Assembly: GCF_002261265.1 (NCBI RefSeq)
Contig: NZ_NEVK01000006.1
Span: 248,001 to 312,000, forward strand
Origin: Bordetella genomosp. 7
Lineage (GTDB): Bacteria > Pseudomonadota > Gammaproteobacteria > Burkholderiales > Burkholderiaceae_B
Reading direction: 5' to 3'
DNA length: 64,000 bases
Positions 43,248 to 52,295 of this stretch are shown piece by piece. A program made the position numbers and the translations under genes. The first letter of the stretch is position 1. Every line of letters begins with the position of its first letter. Below the pieces are notes generated by a model. The model saw nothing but the letters and a program-made list of their open reading frames with translations. It was not told the origin of the DNA and ran no database searches.

Positions 43248-44924
43248 ATGGAACGCATCTGGCTCAAGAGCTATCCGCCCGGCGTGCCCGCCGAGATCGA
43301 CATTTCCCGCTACGACTCGCTGCTGGACATCTTTCACGACAGTTGCGCGCGCTTTGCCCGGCGCCCGGCCTACACCAGCCTGGGCGTTACCATCACCTAT
43401 GCACAGCTCGACCGGTGGTCGCGCGACTTTGCCGCGTGGCTGCAATACCGGGGCCTGAAAGCCGGCGACCGCGTCGCACTGATGCTGCCCAACCTGCTGC
43501 AATACCCCGTATGCCTGTTCGGCGCCCTGCGGGCAGGCTGCGTGGTCGTCAACTGCAACCCCCTGTACACCGCTCACGAGCTGGCCCACCAGCTCGCGGA
43601 TGCCGGGGCCCAGGCCATCGTCATCTCTGAAAACTTCGCGCGCACGTTGCAGCGCGCCCTGCCCGACACGGCATTGCGGCATATCGTCGTTACCTCGGTG
43701 GGCGAGCTGCTGGGCCCCCTGAAGGGCCGCGCCGTCGATTTCGCAGTGCGCTACGTCAAGCGCAAGGTGCCGGCCTGGCAACTGCCGCAAGCGACACGCC
43801 TGCGCGTGGCGCTCAGCCAGGGACGCGGCAGGCCATTGCGCACCCCGGCGCTCACCCCTTCCGATCCTGCCTTTTTGCAGTACACCGGCGGCACCACCGG
43901 CGTGGCCAAGGGCGCGGTGCTTACGCACGGCAACATGCTGGCCAACCTGAGCCAGGCTCATGCCTGGATCCACGGCCTGGTGCGCGAAGGCGAAGAATGC
44001 ATCGTCACGGCATTGCCGCTCTATCACGTGTTTGCGCTTACGGCGAACTGCCTCACCTTTCTCAAGTTGGGCGCGCGCAACCTGTTGATCGCCGATCCGC
44101 GCGACATGCCGGCCTTCATCCGGGCGTTGCGCGGCACGCCTTTCAGCGCCATCACGGGTGTCAACACACTGTTCAACGCGCTGCTGAACCACCCGGATTT
44201 CGCCAGGCTGGATTTTTCGCGGCTGCGGCTGACGCTGGGCGGCGGCATGGCCGTACAACGAGCCGTTGCACAGCGCTGGCGCGAAGTAACCGGCGTATCG
44301 CTGGCCCAGGCCTATGGCCTGACCGAGACCGCGCCGGCGGTCACGCTCAATCCGCTCGATGTGGAAACGTTTACCGGCTCGATCGGCCTGCCCGTGCCCT
44401 CCACCGAACTGTCTGTGCGCGACGATGAAGGCCGCGAAGTTTCCCAGGGCGAAACGGGCGAACTTTGCGTGCGCGGCCCCCAAGTCATGGCCGGCTACTG
44501 GAACCGCCCCGACGAAACCGCGCAGGTGCTCCACCCCGACGGCTTTCTGCGCACCGGCGACCTGGGCTACATGGACGAGCGCGGCTACGTGTTCCTGGTC
44601 GATCGAAAGAAAGACCTGATCCTGGTCTCAGGCTTCAATGTCTATCCCAACGAAGTCGAGGACGCCGCCGCCCTGCACCCGGGCGTACGCGAAGTGGCCG
44701 CCGTCGGCGTGCCCGACGCGAAGTCCGGCGAAGCCGTCAAACTCTTTGTTATCCGGCGCGACCCGACGCTGGAGGCCGCCGAGCTTATCGCCCACTGCCG
44801 CCAGCACCTCACCGGCTACAAAGTTCCGCGCCACGTCGAATTCTGCAACGACCTGCCGCGCACGCCCGTGGGCAAGATCCTGCGGCGGGCGTTAAGAACA
44901 CCGCCGGCCGCGCCCGCACCCTGA
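43248..44924 (+). CDS. fadD: Long-chain fatty acid-CoA ligase
   Basis: 558-residue AMP-forming acyl-CoA synthetase, the same length class as E. coli FadD. P-loop-like motif LQYTGGTTGVAKGAVLTHGN, AYGLTETAPAVTLNP, hinge/A8 region LRTGDLGYMDERGYVFLVDR with KDLILVSGFNVYPNEVED, and the C-terminal catalytic Lys in RTPVGKILRRALR. The fatty-acid signature FNVYPNEVE supports a long- or medium-chain substrate. The start at ATG 43248 is preferred over a longer reading that overlaps the thioesterase-like gene. It is the last gene of the operon and supplies activated substrate to FadE. Confidence 0.93.
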   Translation: MERIWLKSYPPGVPAEIDISRYDSLLDIFHDSCARFARRPAYTSLGVTITYAQLDRWSRDFAAWLQYRGLKAGDRVALMLPNLLQYPVCLFGALRAGCVVVNCNPLYTAHELAHQLADAGAQAIVISENFARTLQRALPDTALRHIVVTSVGELLGPLKGRAVDFAVRYVKRKVPAWQLPQATRLRVALSQGRGRPLRTPALTPSDPAFLQYTGGTTGVAKGAVLTHGNMLANLSQAHAWIHGLVREGEECIVTALPLYHVFALTANCLTFLKLGARNLLIADPRDMPAFIRALRGTPFSAITGVNTLFNALLNHPDFARLDFSRLRLTLGGGMAVQRAVAQRWREVTGVSLAQAYGLTETAPAVTLNPLDVETFTGSIGLPVPSTELSVRDDEGREVSQGETGELCVRGPQVMAGYWNRPDETAQVLHPDGFLRTGDLGYMDERGYVFLVDRKKDLILVSGFNVYPNEVEDAAALHPGVREVAAVGVPDAKSGEAVKLFVIRRDPTLEAAELIAHCRQHLTGYKVPRHVEFCNDLPRTPVGKILRRALRTPPAAPAP

Positions 44925-44970
44925 CCCGATCCATGGAGGTCCCGGCGCCGCCCATGCGCTTTTGGGGGGC

Positions 44971-45030
44971 GTGACCCCGGCCAGACTCCTCTATATAATT
45001 CCCCGCTATCAAGAATAGTTCTTATTCTTG
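44971..45030 (+). promoter_or_regulatory. Promoter with palindromic operator for the TonB receptor
   Basis: GTGACC (44971-44976), 17 bases, and a perfect TATAAT (44994-44999) form the promoter. CAAGAATA-GTTCT-TATTCTTG (45010-45030), an 8-base inverted repeat, covers the expected transcription start. It is AT-rich and Fur-like in position and symmetry but not a close match to the GATAATGATAATCATTATC consensus; a second CATTATC-like stretch follows at 45034. Confidence 0.6.
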
Positions 45031-45062
45031 CAACCATTATCGTCATTACGCAGGGGAATATA

Positions 45063-47171
45063 TTGAAGACTCGATCGCGCGCCGCTAGCGCACGCCTCGC
45101 ACGGGCCTGCGCCATTGCCATGGTGGCGGGACTGGCCGCCCCCGGAGCCCATGCCCAGAACGCCGCCGCAGACACCACGGCCACGCTGCCGGCGGTGCAG
45201 GTGACCGGCACCCAGGAAACCGCCACGAGTCCGGTGGCCGGGTACGTGGTGCGGCGCAGCGCCACCGGCACGAAAACGGACACGCCTTTGCGCGAAACCC
45301 CGCAGGCCATTACCGTCATCCCGCGCGACCAGATCGTGGACCAGGGTGCGCAGAACGTACAGGACACCCTCAATTACGCGGCGGGTGTGCGGCCCAACGC
45401 CTACGGCGTGGACAACCGCGCCGACTATGTCCGCGTGCGGGGCGTGGAGCCCGTGCAGTATATGGACGGCCTGCGCCAGTTCTTCAACTACAACAACCCG
45501 CGCACTGAAGTCTATGCGTTGGAACGCGTCGAAGTGCTGCGCGGGCCGTCTTCGATGCTGTATGGCCAGGGAAGTACGGGCGGGGTGCTCAACCTGGTCA
45601 GCAAGCGCCCGCAGCCCGAAGCGCAACGCGAGATAGGCGTCGTCCTGGGCAACCATAACCGCAAGGAAATCCATGCCGACCTTACCGGCCCGGTGACGGA
45701 AGACGGGCAATGGCTGTATCGCGTGGTGGCCGTCGCCCGCAACAGCGACACCCAGGTGCAGCACGCCCCCGACGATCGCCTGCTGCTTGCCCCTTCGCTT
45801 ACCTGGCAACCCAGCGCGGCCACATCGCTGACCCTGCAAGGCTATTTCCAGAAAGACAAGGCCGGCACTACGCAATCGTTCCTGCCCTGGAGCGGCACGG
45901 TCAGCTACAACCCGAACGGCCAGATCCCCACCCGCCGATTCACCAGCGAGCCGGGTTTCGACGCCTATGACACCGAGCAATTCAGCCTGGGCTGGCTGTT
46001 CGAACACCATTTCAACGATCGCTGGACGTTTCGCCAGAACTTCCGCAACACCATCAGCAAGGTCGACTACAAGTCGATGTATCCGGATGCTTATTCGAAC
46101 CCCGAAGCGCCGTACATCGACCCGCGCCAGCAGGTGCTCAATCGCTATTTCTACGTCAACAAGCCGCGCATGCGCACGATGCTGGCCGACCAGAACCTGG
46201 AAGGCAAGCTTAACTGGGGCGCCACGGAACATACGCTGTTGTTCGGCGCCGACTACAGCCGCTATCGCGAAACTGGCGAAACGGCATCCGGCGTGGGCAG
46301 CCCGTTGAACGTCTACCATCCCGTCTACGGCAACATTCCCGACTACCAGACCACCGACACGCCCAAGAACAAGCAAGAGCAGCTGGGCTTCTACGCGCAG
46401 GACCAGATCCGCTACCGGAACTGGATATTCCTGGCGGGCGTCCGCCACGATCGTGCCCGCAACGATCTTGAAGGCAGCGACCGCGAAACCGACAATGCCA
46501 CCACCAAGCGGTTCGGCCTGCTCTATGCCGCGGATAACGGCCTGTCGCCCTATATCAGCTACAGCGAGTCATTCACGCCCATTGCCGGCACGGACGTGAA
46601 CAGCAATCGCTGGAAGCCCATGCGCGGCAAGCAATGGGAACTGGGGCTGAAATACATGCCACCCAACCGCGATCTGGAAGCCACCGCCGCCATCTACGAC
46701 CTGCGCGAGAAAAACCGCCAGGTGCCCGACCCTTCCAATCCGAACAACCAGGTCCAGACCGGCAAGACCAAGACGCGCGGCGTCGAACTTGAACTGCGCG
46801 GCCGCGTCACCAAGCAGATGGACGTGATCGCCAACTACATCTATACCGATATCGATCCGGCGCTGGAAGGAGTGCCCAAGCACATGGCGTCTCTCTGGGG
46901 CAAGTACCGGTTCAACGTGGCAGGCATGTCGGGCTTCTCGGCCGGAGCGGGCGTACGCTACCTGGGCGCATTCACCGACGGCGGCGCGCCCGAAACACCT
47001 TCGGTGACGCTGTTTGATGCGATGCTGGCCTATGACAGCGGCGCGTGGCGCTACGCGCTGAACGTCAACAACATCGCCGACCGTACCTACGAGGTCACTT
47101 GCCTGCGCCGTGGCGACTGCTTCTACGGGCAGCGCCGCACCGTGACGCTCAGCGCCGCGTATCGATTCTGA
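45063..47171 (+). CDS. TonB-dependent siderophore receptor
   Basis: 702-residue outer-membrane receptor for ferric-siderophore uptake (FpvA/FhuA-type). Signal peptide ending AHAQ, then a TonB-box-like region (LPAVQVTGTQETA), the plug domain (ETPQAITVIPRDQIVDQGAQ; LERVEVLRGPSSMLYGQGST; GGVLNLVSKRP) and a 22-strand barrel ending RRTVTLSAAYRF. A Cys pair near the C-terminus (EVTCLRRGDCFYGQRR) is typical of this receptor class. The start is TTG 45063 with AGGGG upstream. No siderophore biosynthesis or permease gene is next to it. The promoter carries a palindrome and the gene ends in a strong terminator, so it is a single-gene unit. Confidence 0.93.
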   Translation: MKTRSRAASARLARACAIAMVAGLAAPGAHAQNAAADTTATLPAVQVTGTQETATSPVAGYVVRRSATGTKTDTPLRETPQAITVIPRDQIVDQGAQNVQDTLNYAAGVRPNAYGVDNRADYVRVRGVEPVQYMDGLRQFFNYNNPRTEVYALERVEVLRGPSSMLYGQGSTGGVLNLVSKRPQPEAQREIGVVLGNHNRKEIHADLTGPVTEDGQWLYRVVAVARNSDTQVQHAPDDRLLLAPSLTWQPSAATSLTLQGYFQKDKAGTTQSFLPWSGTVSYNPNGQIPTRRFTSEPGFDAYDTEQFSLGWLFEHHFNDRWTFRQNFRNTISKVDYKSMYPDAYSNPEAPYIDPRQQVLNRYFYVNKPRMRTMLADQNLEGKLNWGATEHTLLFGADYSRYRETGETASGVGSPLNVYHPVYGNIPDYQTTDTPKNKQEQLGFYAQDQIRYRNWIFLAGVRHDRARNDLEGSDRETDNATTKRFGLLYAADNGLSPYISYSESFTPIAGTDVNSNRWKPMRGKQWELGLKYMPPNRDLEATAAIYDLREKNRQVPDPSNPNNQVQTGKTKTRGVELELRGRVTKQMDVIANYIYTDIDPALEGVPKHMASLWGKYRFNVAGMSGFSAGAGVRYLGAFTDGGAPETPSVTLFDAMLAYDSGAWRYALNVNNIADRTYEVTCLRRGDCFYGQRRTVTLSAAYRF

Positions 47172-47180
47172 AGTTCCAGG

Positions 47181-47246
47181 CCCGCCCGCCTTTGGGCGGG
47201 GCCGGCCACTCTATCTGCCCAGGGCGCACACCGTGCGCCCTTTTTT
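47181..47246 (+). terminator. Double terminator after the TonB receptor gene
   Basis: CCCGCCC (47181-47187) and GGGCGGG (47194-47200) form a first hairpin. GGGCGCAC (47222-47229), ACC loop, GTGCGCCC (47233-47240), then TTTTTT (47241-47246) is a classic intrinsic terminator, the clearest in the window. Confidence 0.9.
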
Positions 47247-47360
47247 ACGTCGCCGCCACGGTGGCGCGCGCGCCCCATTCCCGGTCTCTGACCCCTCGCC
47301 CCCGTTGAAAACCGGGGCTCGCACCGGTGCGTTATACGGGTTTCTCCGGATTCGCCCAAA

Positions 47361-47378
47361 CTGTACACAGAATATTAT
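47361..47378 (+). promoter_or_regulatory. Candidate promoter/operator of the dehydrogenase-dioxygenase operon
   Basis: CTGTACACAG (47361-47370), a CTGT/ACAG inverted repeat, lies just upstream of a TATTAT -10-like box (47373-47378); the -35 is weak (TTCGCC, 47351-47356). The TACACA word recurs in the operator-like region of the GntR gene (51522-51527), so the FCD regulator may bind both. Low certainty. Confidence 0.35.
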
Positions 47379-47425
47379 TCAGCACGTGATGCAGTTTAAT
47401 TGCCGTAGCAATGGGAGAGCACCCA

Positions 47426-48937
47426 ATGACGACCCTGACCGCCTGCCCCGCCGATCCGGCCCATGCGCCGCTGGCCGGGCAACTCCAGCATTCCTACCTG
47501 CTGCAACAGGGTGGATTCATAAATGGCCAATGGGGATCGGCCGCGGCGCACGCCTGCCTGCCCGTCACAGACCCTGCCACGGGGCAACGGCTGGCCACGT
47601 TGGCCGCGAGCTCGGTCGGCGATGCTCGCGAGGCGGTTCGCGGCGCCAGCGCGGCCCAGGCTGGCTGGGCGGCGTTGCCGGCCCGGGAACGGGCGGCATT
47701 GCTGATGGCCTGGCATGCCCAGATAATTGCGCATGCGGACGATCTGGCTTTGCTGATGACGCGCGAACAGGGCAAGCCCCTGGCGGAAGCGCGCGGCGAA
47801 GTAATGTTCGGGGCCAGCTTCGTGGCGTGGTATGCCGAAGAAGCCAAGCGCGTCCATGGCGAGGTATTGCAAACCTACAGTGCCGACCGGCGGGTGCTGA
47901 CATTGCGGCAGCCGGTAGGAGTCGTCGTGGCCATCACGCCATGGAACTTTCCAAGCGCCATGATCACGCGCAAGTGCGCGCCGGCACTGGCGGCTGGCTG
48001 CAGCATCGTGCTCAAACCCTCCGAAGAAACTCCCCTATCGGCCATCGCACTGTGCGTTCTGGCGCAACGCGCCGGCATTCCGGACGGCGTGATCAACCTG
48101 GTGCTGTGCACGCGTGACAACGTGGCCGAAGTGGGCCGGGCGCTATTGGAAGACAGCCGCGTGCGCAAGTTGTCATTTACCGGCTCTACGCAGACCGGCA
48201 AGACCCTGATGCGCCTGGCCGCCGATAACGTGCTCAAGGTCAGCCTGGAACTCGGCGGCAATGCGCCGCTGATTGTGTTTGACGATGCCGACCTGGACCG
48301 CGCCGCCGACGGCGCGCTGGCCAGCAAGTTCCGCAACATGGGCCAGACCTGCACATGCGCCAACCGCATCCTGGTGCAGCGTTCGGTCTATGAGGCCTTC
48401 GCGGCCAAGCTGGTAGAGCGGGTGCGAAACCTGAAGGTCGGGCCGGGTACCGAGCCCGGCGTCACCCAGGGCCCGCTGATCAATCACCAGGCGGTGCAGA
48501 AAGTGCAGCGGCATGTGGCCGACGCACTTGCGCACGGCGCCCGCGCCGTCTTGGGCGGCAAGCCAGATGCACGGGGAGGCCTGTTCTTCCAGCCTACGGT
48601 ATTGCTCGATGTCACGCCGCGCATGCGCATCTGCCACGAAGAAACCTTCGGGCCCGTCGCGCCGTTGCTGGCTTTCGATACCGAAGAAGAAGCTCTGGCG
48701 CTGGCCAACGACTCCAGCTACGGCCTTGCGGGATATTTCTACACACGCGACCTGGCGCGCGCCCTGCGCATGGCGGAGCGCCTGGAACTGGGCGCGGTGG
48801 GCGTGAACGAAGCCGTGATCTCGTCCGAAGCGGTGCCCATCGGCGGCGTAAAGCAGTCGGGGATCGGGCGGGAGGGCGCGCACCACGGCATCGATGAATT
48901 CCTGGAAACCAAGCAAATCACGATTGGAGCCTTGTAA
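47426..48937 (+). CDS. NAD(P)-dependent semialdehyde dehydrogenase (GabD-like paralogue)
   Basis: 503-residue aldehyde dehydrogenase of the succinate-semialdehyde group. Motifs: TPWNFPSAMITRKCAPALAA, KVSLELGGNAPLIVFDDAD with the general-base Glu, NMGQTCTCANRILVQ with the catalytic Cys, EETFGPVAPLLAF. It is clearly related to gabD at 26701 but has a longer N-terminus and differs throughout. ATG 47426 is preferred because GGAGAG is 6 bases upstream; ATG 47411 is the alternative. It heads an operon with a PhyH dioxygenase and an MHS symporter, so the aldehyde may be a product of the dioxygenase reaction rather than of GABA. Substrate unproven. Confidence 0.9.
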   Translation: MTTLTACPADPAHAPLAGQLQHSYLLQQGGFINGQWGSAAAHACLPVTDPATGQRLATLAASSVGDAREAVRGASAAQAGWAALPARERAALLMAWHAQIIAHADDLALLMTREQGKPLAEARGEVMFGASFVAWYAEEAKRVHGEVLQTYSADRRVLTLRQPVGVVVAITPWNFPSAMITRKCAPALAAGCSIVLKPSEETPLSAIALCVLAQRAGIPDGVINLVLCTRDNVAEVGRALLEDSRVRKLSFTGSTQTGKTLMRLAADNVLKVSLELGGNAPLIVFDDADLDRAADGALASKFRNMGQTCTCANRILVQRSVYEAFAAKLVERVRNLKVGPGTEPGVTQGPLINHQAVQKVQRHVADALAHGARAVLGGKPDARGGLFFQPTVLLDVTPRMRICHEETFGPVAPLLAFDTEEEALALANDSSYGLAGYFYTRDLARALRMAERLELGAVGVNEAVISSEAVPIGGVKQSGIGREGAHHGIDEFLETKQITIGAL

Positions 48938-48997
48938 TCGCCTGGCCTGTACGGCAGTCGCCGACTTTCCTTTCTTACCTTGATGAGGACACTAGCC

Positions 48998-49816
48998 ATG
49001 CTGACCCCCGAACAAATCCATTCCTACGACGAGAACGGGTTCCTGGTCCTGCGGGACCTGCTCACTCCGCTGGAACTGCGCGCCCTGCAGGAAGACGCCA
49101 TCGTGCTGCGCAGCGACCAGCGCGGCCACCCCGATGCGAACGTGCTCGAAAAAGACGGCACGACCGTACGCGCCGCCTGGGCCGTCGAGCTCGATTCAGA
49201 GGCGTGCGCCCGCGTCTACCGCCTGCCCCGCGTGTTGGGCGCAATCAAGCAATTGCTGGGGCAGGTCTATTTACACCAGTCGCGGCTGAACTACAAGGCA
49301 GCCGGCACAGGCGACATCTTCCAGTGGCACCAGGACTATGCAAGCTGGGTGCATGACGGCCTGCCATACGGGGGGCATCGCGACATGCTCACGGTGCTGA
49401 TCACGCTTGACGATTCCACGCCCGACAACGGCCCGCTGCGTTTCATACCCGGTTCGCACAAGCACGGCCTCATCGATCCCTTCTACGACACAACGACCAC
49501 CAGCTATCCCCTGCACATTGTCCCCGATGAATACATGGAAACGCATTTCTCGCACATACCCGTGTACGAATGCACCTTTCCGGCCGGCACGGTAGTGCTG
49601 TTCTGCGGCAACCTTGTACACAGCTCGAAAGAAAACCGCTCGCAGCAAGGACGCCGCAATCTTTACTTTGCCTACAGCCGCGACGGCAACCGGCCTACCG
49701 GCAAGGTCACGCGCAAGCACAAGAACGCCTACATCATGAATCCGGCGCCCTACGTGCTGCAGGAAATCGACGACAGCAGCCTGGCCGACTATGCACGCGG
49801 CCTGATGCCTGCCTGA
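48998..49816 (+). CDS. Phytanoyl-CoA dioxygenase-family Fe(II)/2-oxoglutarate enzyme
   Basis: 272-residue non-haem iron dioxygenase of the PhyH family. The HxD iron motif is in FQWHQDYASWVHDGLPYG; the 2-oxoglutarate and distal-His region is NLVHSSKENRSQQGRRNLYF with the conserved Arg; the jelly-roll stretch LDDSTPDNGPLRFIPGSHKH is typical. YLHQSRLNYKAAGTGD recalls the EctD (ectoine hydroxylase) pattern, but no ectoine genes are near. The family hydroxylates small molecules or cleaves C-N/C-P bonds; this substrate is unknown. It lies between a semialdehyde dehydrogenase and an MHS transporter. ATG 48998 is chosen, with GAGG ten bases upstream. Confidence 0.88.
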   Translation: MLTPEQIHSYDENGFLVLRDLLTPLELRALQEDAIVLRSDQRGHPDANVLEKDGTTVRAAWAVELDSEACARVYRLPRVLGAIKQLLGQVYLHQSRLNYKAAGTGDIFQWHQDYASWVHDGLPYGGHRDMLTVLITLDDSTPDNGPLRFIPGSHKHGLIDPFYDTTTTSYPLHIVPDEYMETHFSHIPVYECTFPAGTVVLFCGNLVHSSKENRSQQGRRNLYFAYSRDGNRPTGKVTRKHKNAYIMNPAPYVLQEIDDSSLADYARGLMPA

Positions 49817-49848
49817 TGCCACGTCCAACACCATAAACAGGGGAAATC

Positions 49849-51459
49849 ATGGAAACGCTGGCCGGCTCATTAAACGACACCTCGACCACCAGGCCTTTGC
49901 GCTCCAGGGAAATGCGCAAGGTGATCTGGGGCGCATCGCTAGGCACCGCCTTCGAGTGGTACGACTTCTTTGTCTATGGCGCGTTGGCGGCCGTGCTGGC
50001 GCCACTGTTCTTTCCGCCCAGCATGGGCCAGACAGCCGCTTTCCTGGCCAGTCTGGCCACGTTCGGGGTCGGGCTGGTGCTGCGGCCGTTCGGATCGCTG
50101 GTGTTCGGCCGCCTGGGGGACCTGGTGGGGCGCAAGTACACCTTCCTGATCACGATCGTGATGATGGGCATCGCCACAATAGGCGTGGGACTGCTGCCCA
50201 CATATGCCACTGCAGGAGCCTGGGCGCCAGCCCTGCTGGTGCTGCTGCGTTGCATCCAGGGGCTGGCCCTGGGCGGCGAGTATGGCGGCGCGGCCACTTA
50301 CGTCGCCGAGCATGCCGAAGACGGCAAGCGCGGCCAGCACACTAGCTGGATCCAGGCCACCGCGACCGTGGGCTTTCTGTTGTCGCTGCTGGTCGTCACG
50401 CTGACGCGCTACGCCACCACTGCCGAACAATTCAACGCCTGGGGCTGGCGCATACCATTCCTGTTTTCGGTCGTGCTGCTCGGCGTATCCATCTACATAC
50501 GCGCGAAGCTGAATGAGTCGCCGGTGTTCTTGCAGATGAAGGCGGAAGGCAAGACATCACGACAACCCATACGCGACGCGTTCGGGAACTGGGCCAACCT
50601 GAAGTACGTGCTGCTCGCACTGTTCGGCACCGTCGCCGGTGTAACCGTGCTGTGGTACACGGGCCAGTTTTTCGCGCTGATCTTCCTGATGAAATGGCTC
50701 AAGGTCGAGCCCACCACAGCGTACATGCTGGTTTCGGTAGCATTGCTGCTCGGCACGCCCTTCTTCGTCCTGGCGGGCTGGATGGCGGATCGCTGGGGCC
50801 GCAAGCCGGTGATTGTGTGCGGCTTTATCGTCGGCGTGCTGGCGGTGATACCCATATTCAAGGGCCTTACCCACTATGCCAATCCGGCGCTCGAACGCGC
50901 CATCGCGACGGCCCCGGTAACACTGGAATCTTCGGAATGCCGGCTGCGCTTGTTTTCGGGCCCCGAAAACGCCTGCGAACGGGCCCGCGAGCAGCTCAAC
51001 AGCGCCGGCGTGCCCTATACCCTGACGCCGTCCGACCAGCCTGGCGCCACGGTGCGAGTGGCAGGCATCAATGCGGATGGCGCCGACACCGCCGCAGTGG
51101 CCCGCGCCCTGTCACAGGCCGGGTATCCGGCCCAGGCCAAGGCCGACGAAATCAACCGCCCCATGGTCGTGGCGCTGATCTGGCTGCTGGTGGTCATAGG
51201 GTGCGTGGTCTATGGCCCCAACGGCGCTTATCTGGTGGAGCTCTTTCCCACCAAGGTCCGCTACTCCAGCATGTCCATGGCATACCATATCGGAACCGGG
51301 TACTTCGGCGGCTTCGCCCTGTACTTTGCCACGCTGATCTCTACCACCACGGGCAATATCTACGCTGGCCTCTATTACCCCATCGTCATCGCCGCGATAT
51401 CCATCGCCGTGACCATCTTCCTGCTGCCCGAAACGCGCAACTGGAAGCTGAACCGATGA
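49849..51459 (+). CDS. MHS-family metabolite:H+ symporter with large loop insertion
   Basis: 536-residue major-facilitator transporter of the metabolite:H+ symporter group (ProP/KgtP/ShiA relatives). Hallmarks: GASLGTAFEWYDFFVYGALA at the first helix, FGRLGDLVGRKYTFLITIV, LLRCIQGLALGGEYGGAATY and VELFPTKVRYSSMS. Residues ~341-434 form a hydrophilic insert between helices 8 and 9 with two Cys (SSECRLRLF; ENACERAREQ) that is not found in short MHS members. Such symporters carry organic acids or betaines. Its place between a dioxygenase and a GntR regulator suggests it imports the pathway's substrate. Confidence 0.9.
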   Translation: METLAGSLNDTSTTRPLRSREMRKVIWGASLGTAFEWYDFFVYGALAAVLAPLFFPPSMGQTAAFLASLATFGVGLVLRPFGSLVFGRLGDLVGRKYTFLITIVMMGIATIGVGLLPTYATAGAWAPALLVLLRCIQGLALGGEYGGAATYVAEHAEDGKRGQHTSWIQATATVGFLLSLLVVTLTRYATTAEQFNAWGWRIPFLFSVVLLGVSIYIRAKLNESPVFLQMKAEGKTSRQPIRDAFGNWANLKYVLLALFGTVAGVTVLWYTGQFFALIFLMKWLKVEPTTAYMLVSVALLLGTPFFVLAGWMADRWGRKPVIVCGFIVGVLAVIPIFKGLTHYANPALERAIATAPVTLESSECRLRLFSGPENACERAREQLNSAGVPYTLTPSDQPGATVRVAGINADGADTAAVARALSQAGYPAQAKADEINRPMVVALIWLLVVIGCVVYGPNGAYLVELFPTKVRYSSMSMAYHIGTGYFGGFALYFATLISTTTGNIYAGLYYPIVIAAISIAVTIFLLPETRNWKLNR

Positions 51460-51505
51460 CGTCCTGCCCTTTCGCCCGGTTTGGCGCCGTGCACGCCCGC
51501 CTGGA

Positions 51506-51537
51506 TATAATACAGTCCGGTATACACATTATCGGAC
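51506..51537 (+). promoter_or_regulatory. Promoter and candidate autoregulatory operator of the GntR gene
   Basis: A perfect TATAAT (51506-51511) with a TTGGCG -35-like box (51481-51486, 19-base spacer) precedes GTCCG (51515-51519) and its inverted partner CGGAC (51533-51537), which enclose GGTATACAC. A GTATAC core is common in FCD-type GntR operators. The gene therefore has its own promoter in addition to operon read-through. Confidence 0.55.
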
Positions 51538-51543
51538 GAGACA

Positions 51544-52278
51544 ATGACCCAGGCAGGCAAGCATGCCTTGACCGCTTCCGCCGACGAGGCGACAGCGGCA
51601 CCGCGAAAACGCACGTCGCTGAGCTCTTCTGCCATCTATGAGCGCATCAAGAACATGGCAGCCACCTACGAGTTCAAGCCGGGCGAGCGCATCAACGAAA
51701 TCGAGCTGTCCAAGCAGCTCGAGGTCAGCCGCACCCCTTTGCGCGAAGTACTGAATCAGCTCATGGTCGAAGGCTTCCTCGAGCGCACCGCGAACAAGGG
51801 CTTCACCAGCCGCCCGCTGGACGCCAAGCAAGTGTTCGACCTGTACGAATACCGACTGGGCATCGAAACCGCCATTGCGCGCCTGGCTTGCAGACGCGCC
51901 ACCGACGCCGAGATCGAGGCGCTGGCCGCCGCGACACAGCGCGACACCTCGATGCCCGACGATGCCGATTCGGCCCAGCTGCTGGCGCTGGACGAAGACT
52001 TCCACATGGGCCTGGCCCGCCTGACGCACAACGAGGAGTACGTGCGCGCGCTGGCCAACATCAACGCGCGCATCCAGTATGTGCGGTGGATCGACATGCG
52101 CAACGGCAGGCGGCCCTATACGCAGGCCGAGCACGTCGGCATCATCGAGGCCTTGCGTGCGCGCGACGAAGCGGCGCTGGTCAACCTGCTCGAATCGCAC
52201 ATCGGACGCCGTCAGGACCAGATCACCGAAGTCATCAAGCTGGGCTACTCCGAAATCTACACGCGCAACCGCGCCTGA
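51544..52278 (+). CDS. GntR-family regulator, FCD (FadR) subfamily
   Basis: 244-residue regulator: N-terminal winged helix (IYERIKNMAATYEFKPGERI; LSKQLEVSRTPLREVLNQLM; EGFLERTANKGFTSRPLD) and an all-helical FCD ligand domain with the metal-site pattern (LDEDFHMGLARLTHNEEYV; AEHVGIIEALRARDEAAL; ESHIGRRQDQ). FCD proteins usually sense carboxylic acids. It follows the MHS transporter gene and has its own TATAAT promoter with a palindrome, so it probably autoregulates and controls the dehydrogenase-dioxygenase-transporter genes. ATG 51544 is the start used; the first ~25 residues are disordered. Confidence 0.9.
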   Translation: MTQAGKHALTASADEATAAPRKRTSLSSSAIYERIKNMAATYEFKPGERINEIELSKQLEVSRTPLREVLNQLMVEGFLERTANKGFTSRPLDAKQVFDLYEYRLGIETAIARLACRRATDAEIEALAAATQRDTSMPDDADSAQLLALDEDFHMGLARLTHNEEYVRALANINARIQYVRWIDMRNGRRPYTQAEHVGIIEALRARDEAALVNLLESHIGRRQDQITEVIKLGYSEIYTRNRA

Positions 52279-52295
52279 ACCCCACCACAGGGCCC

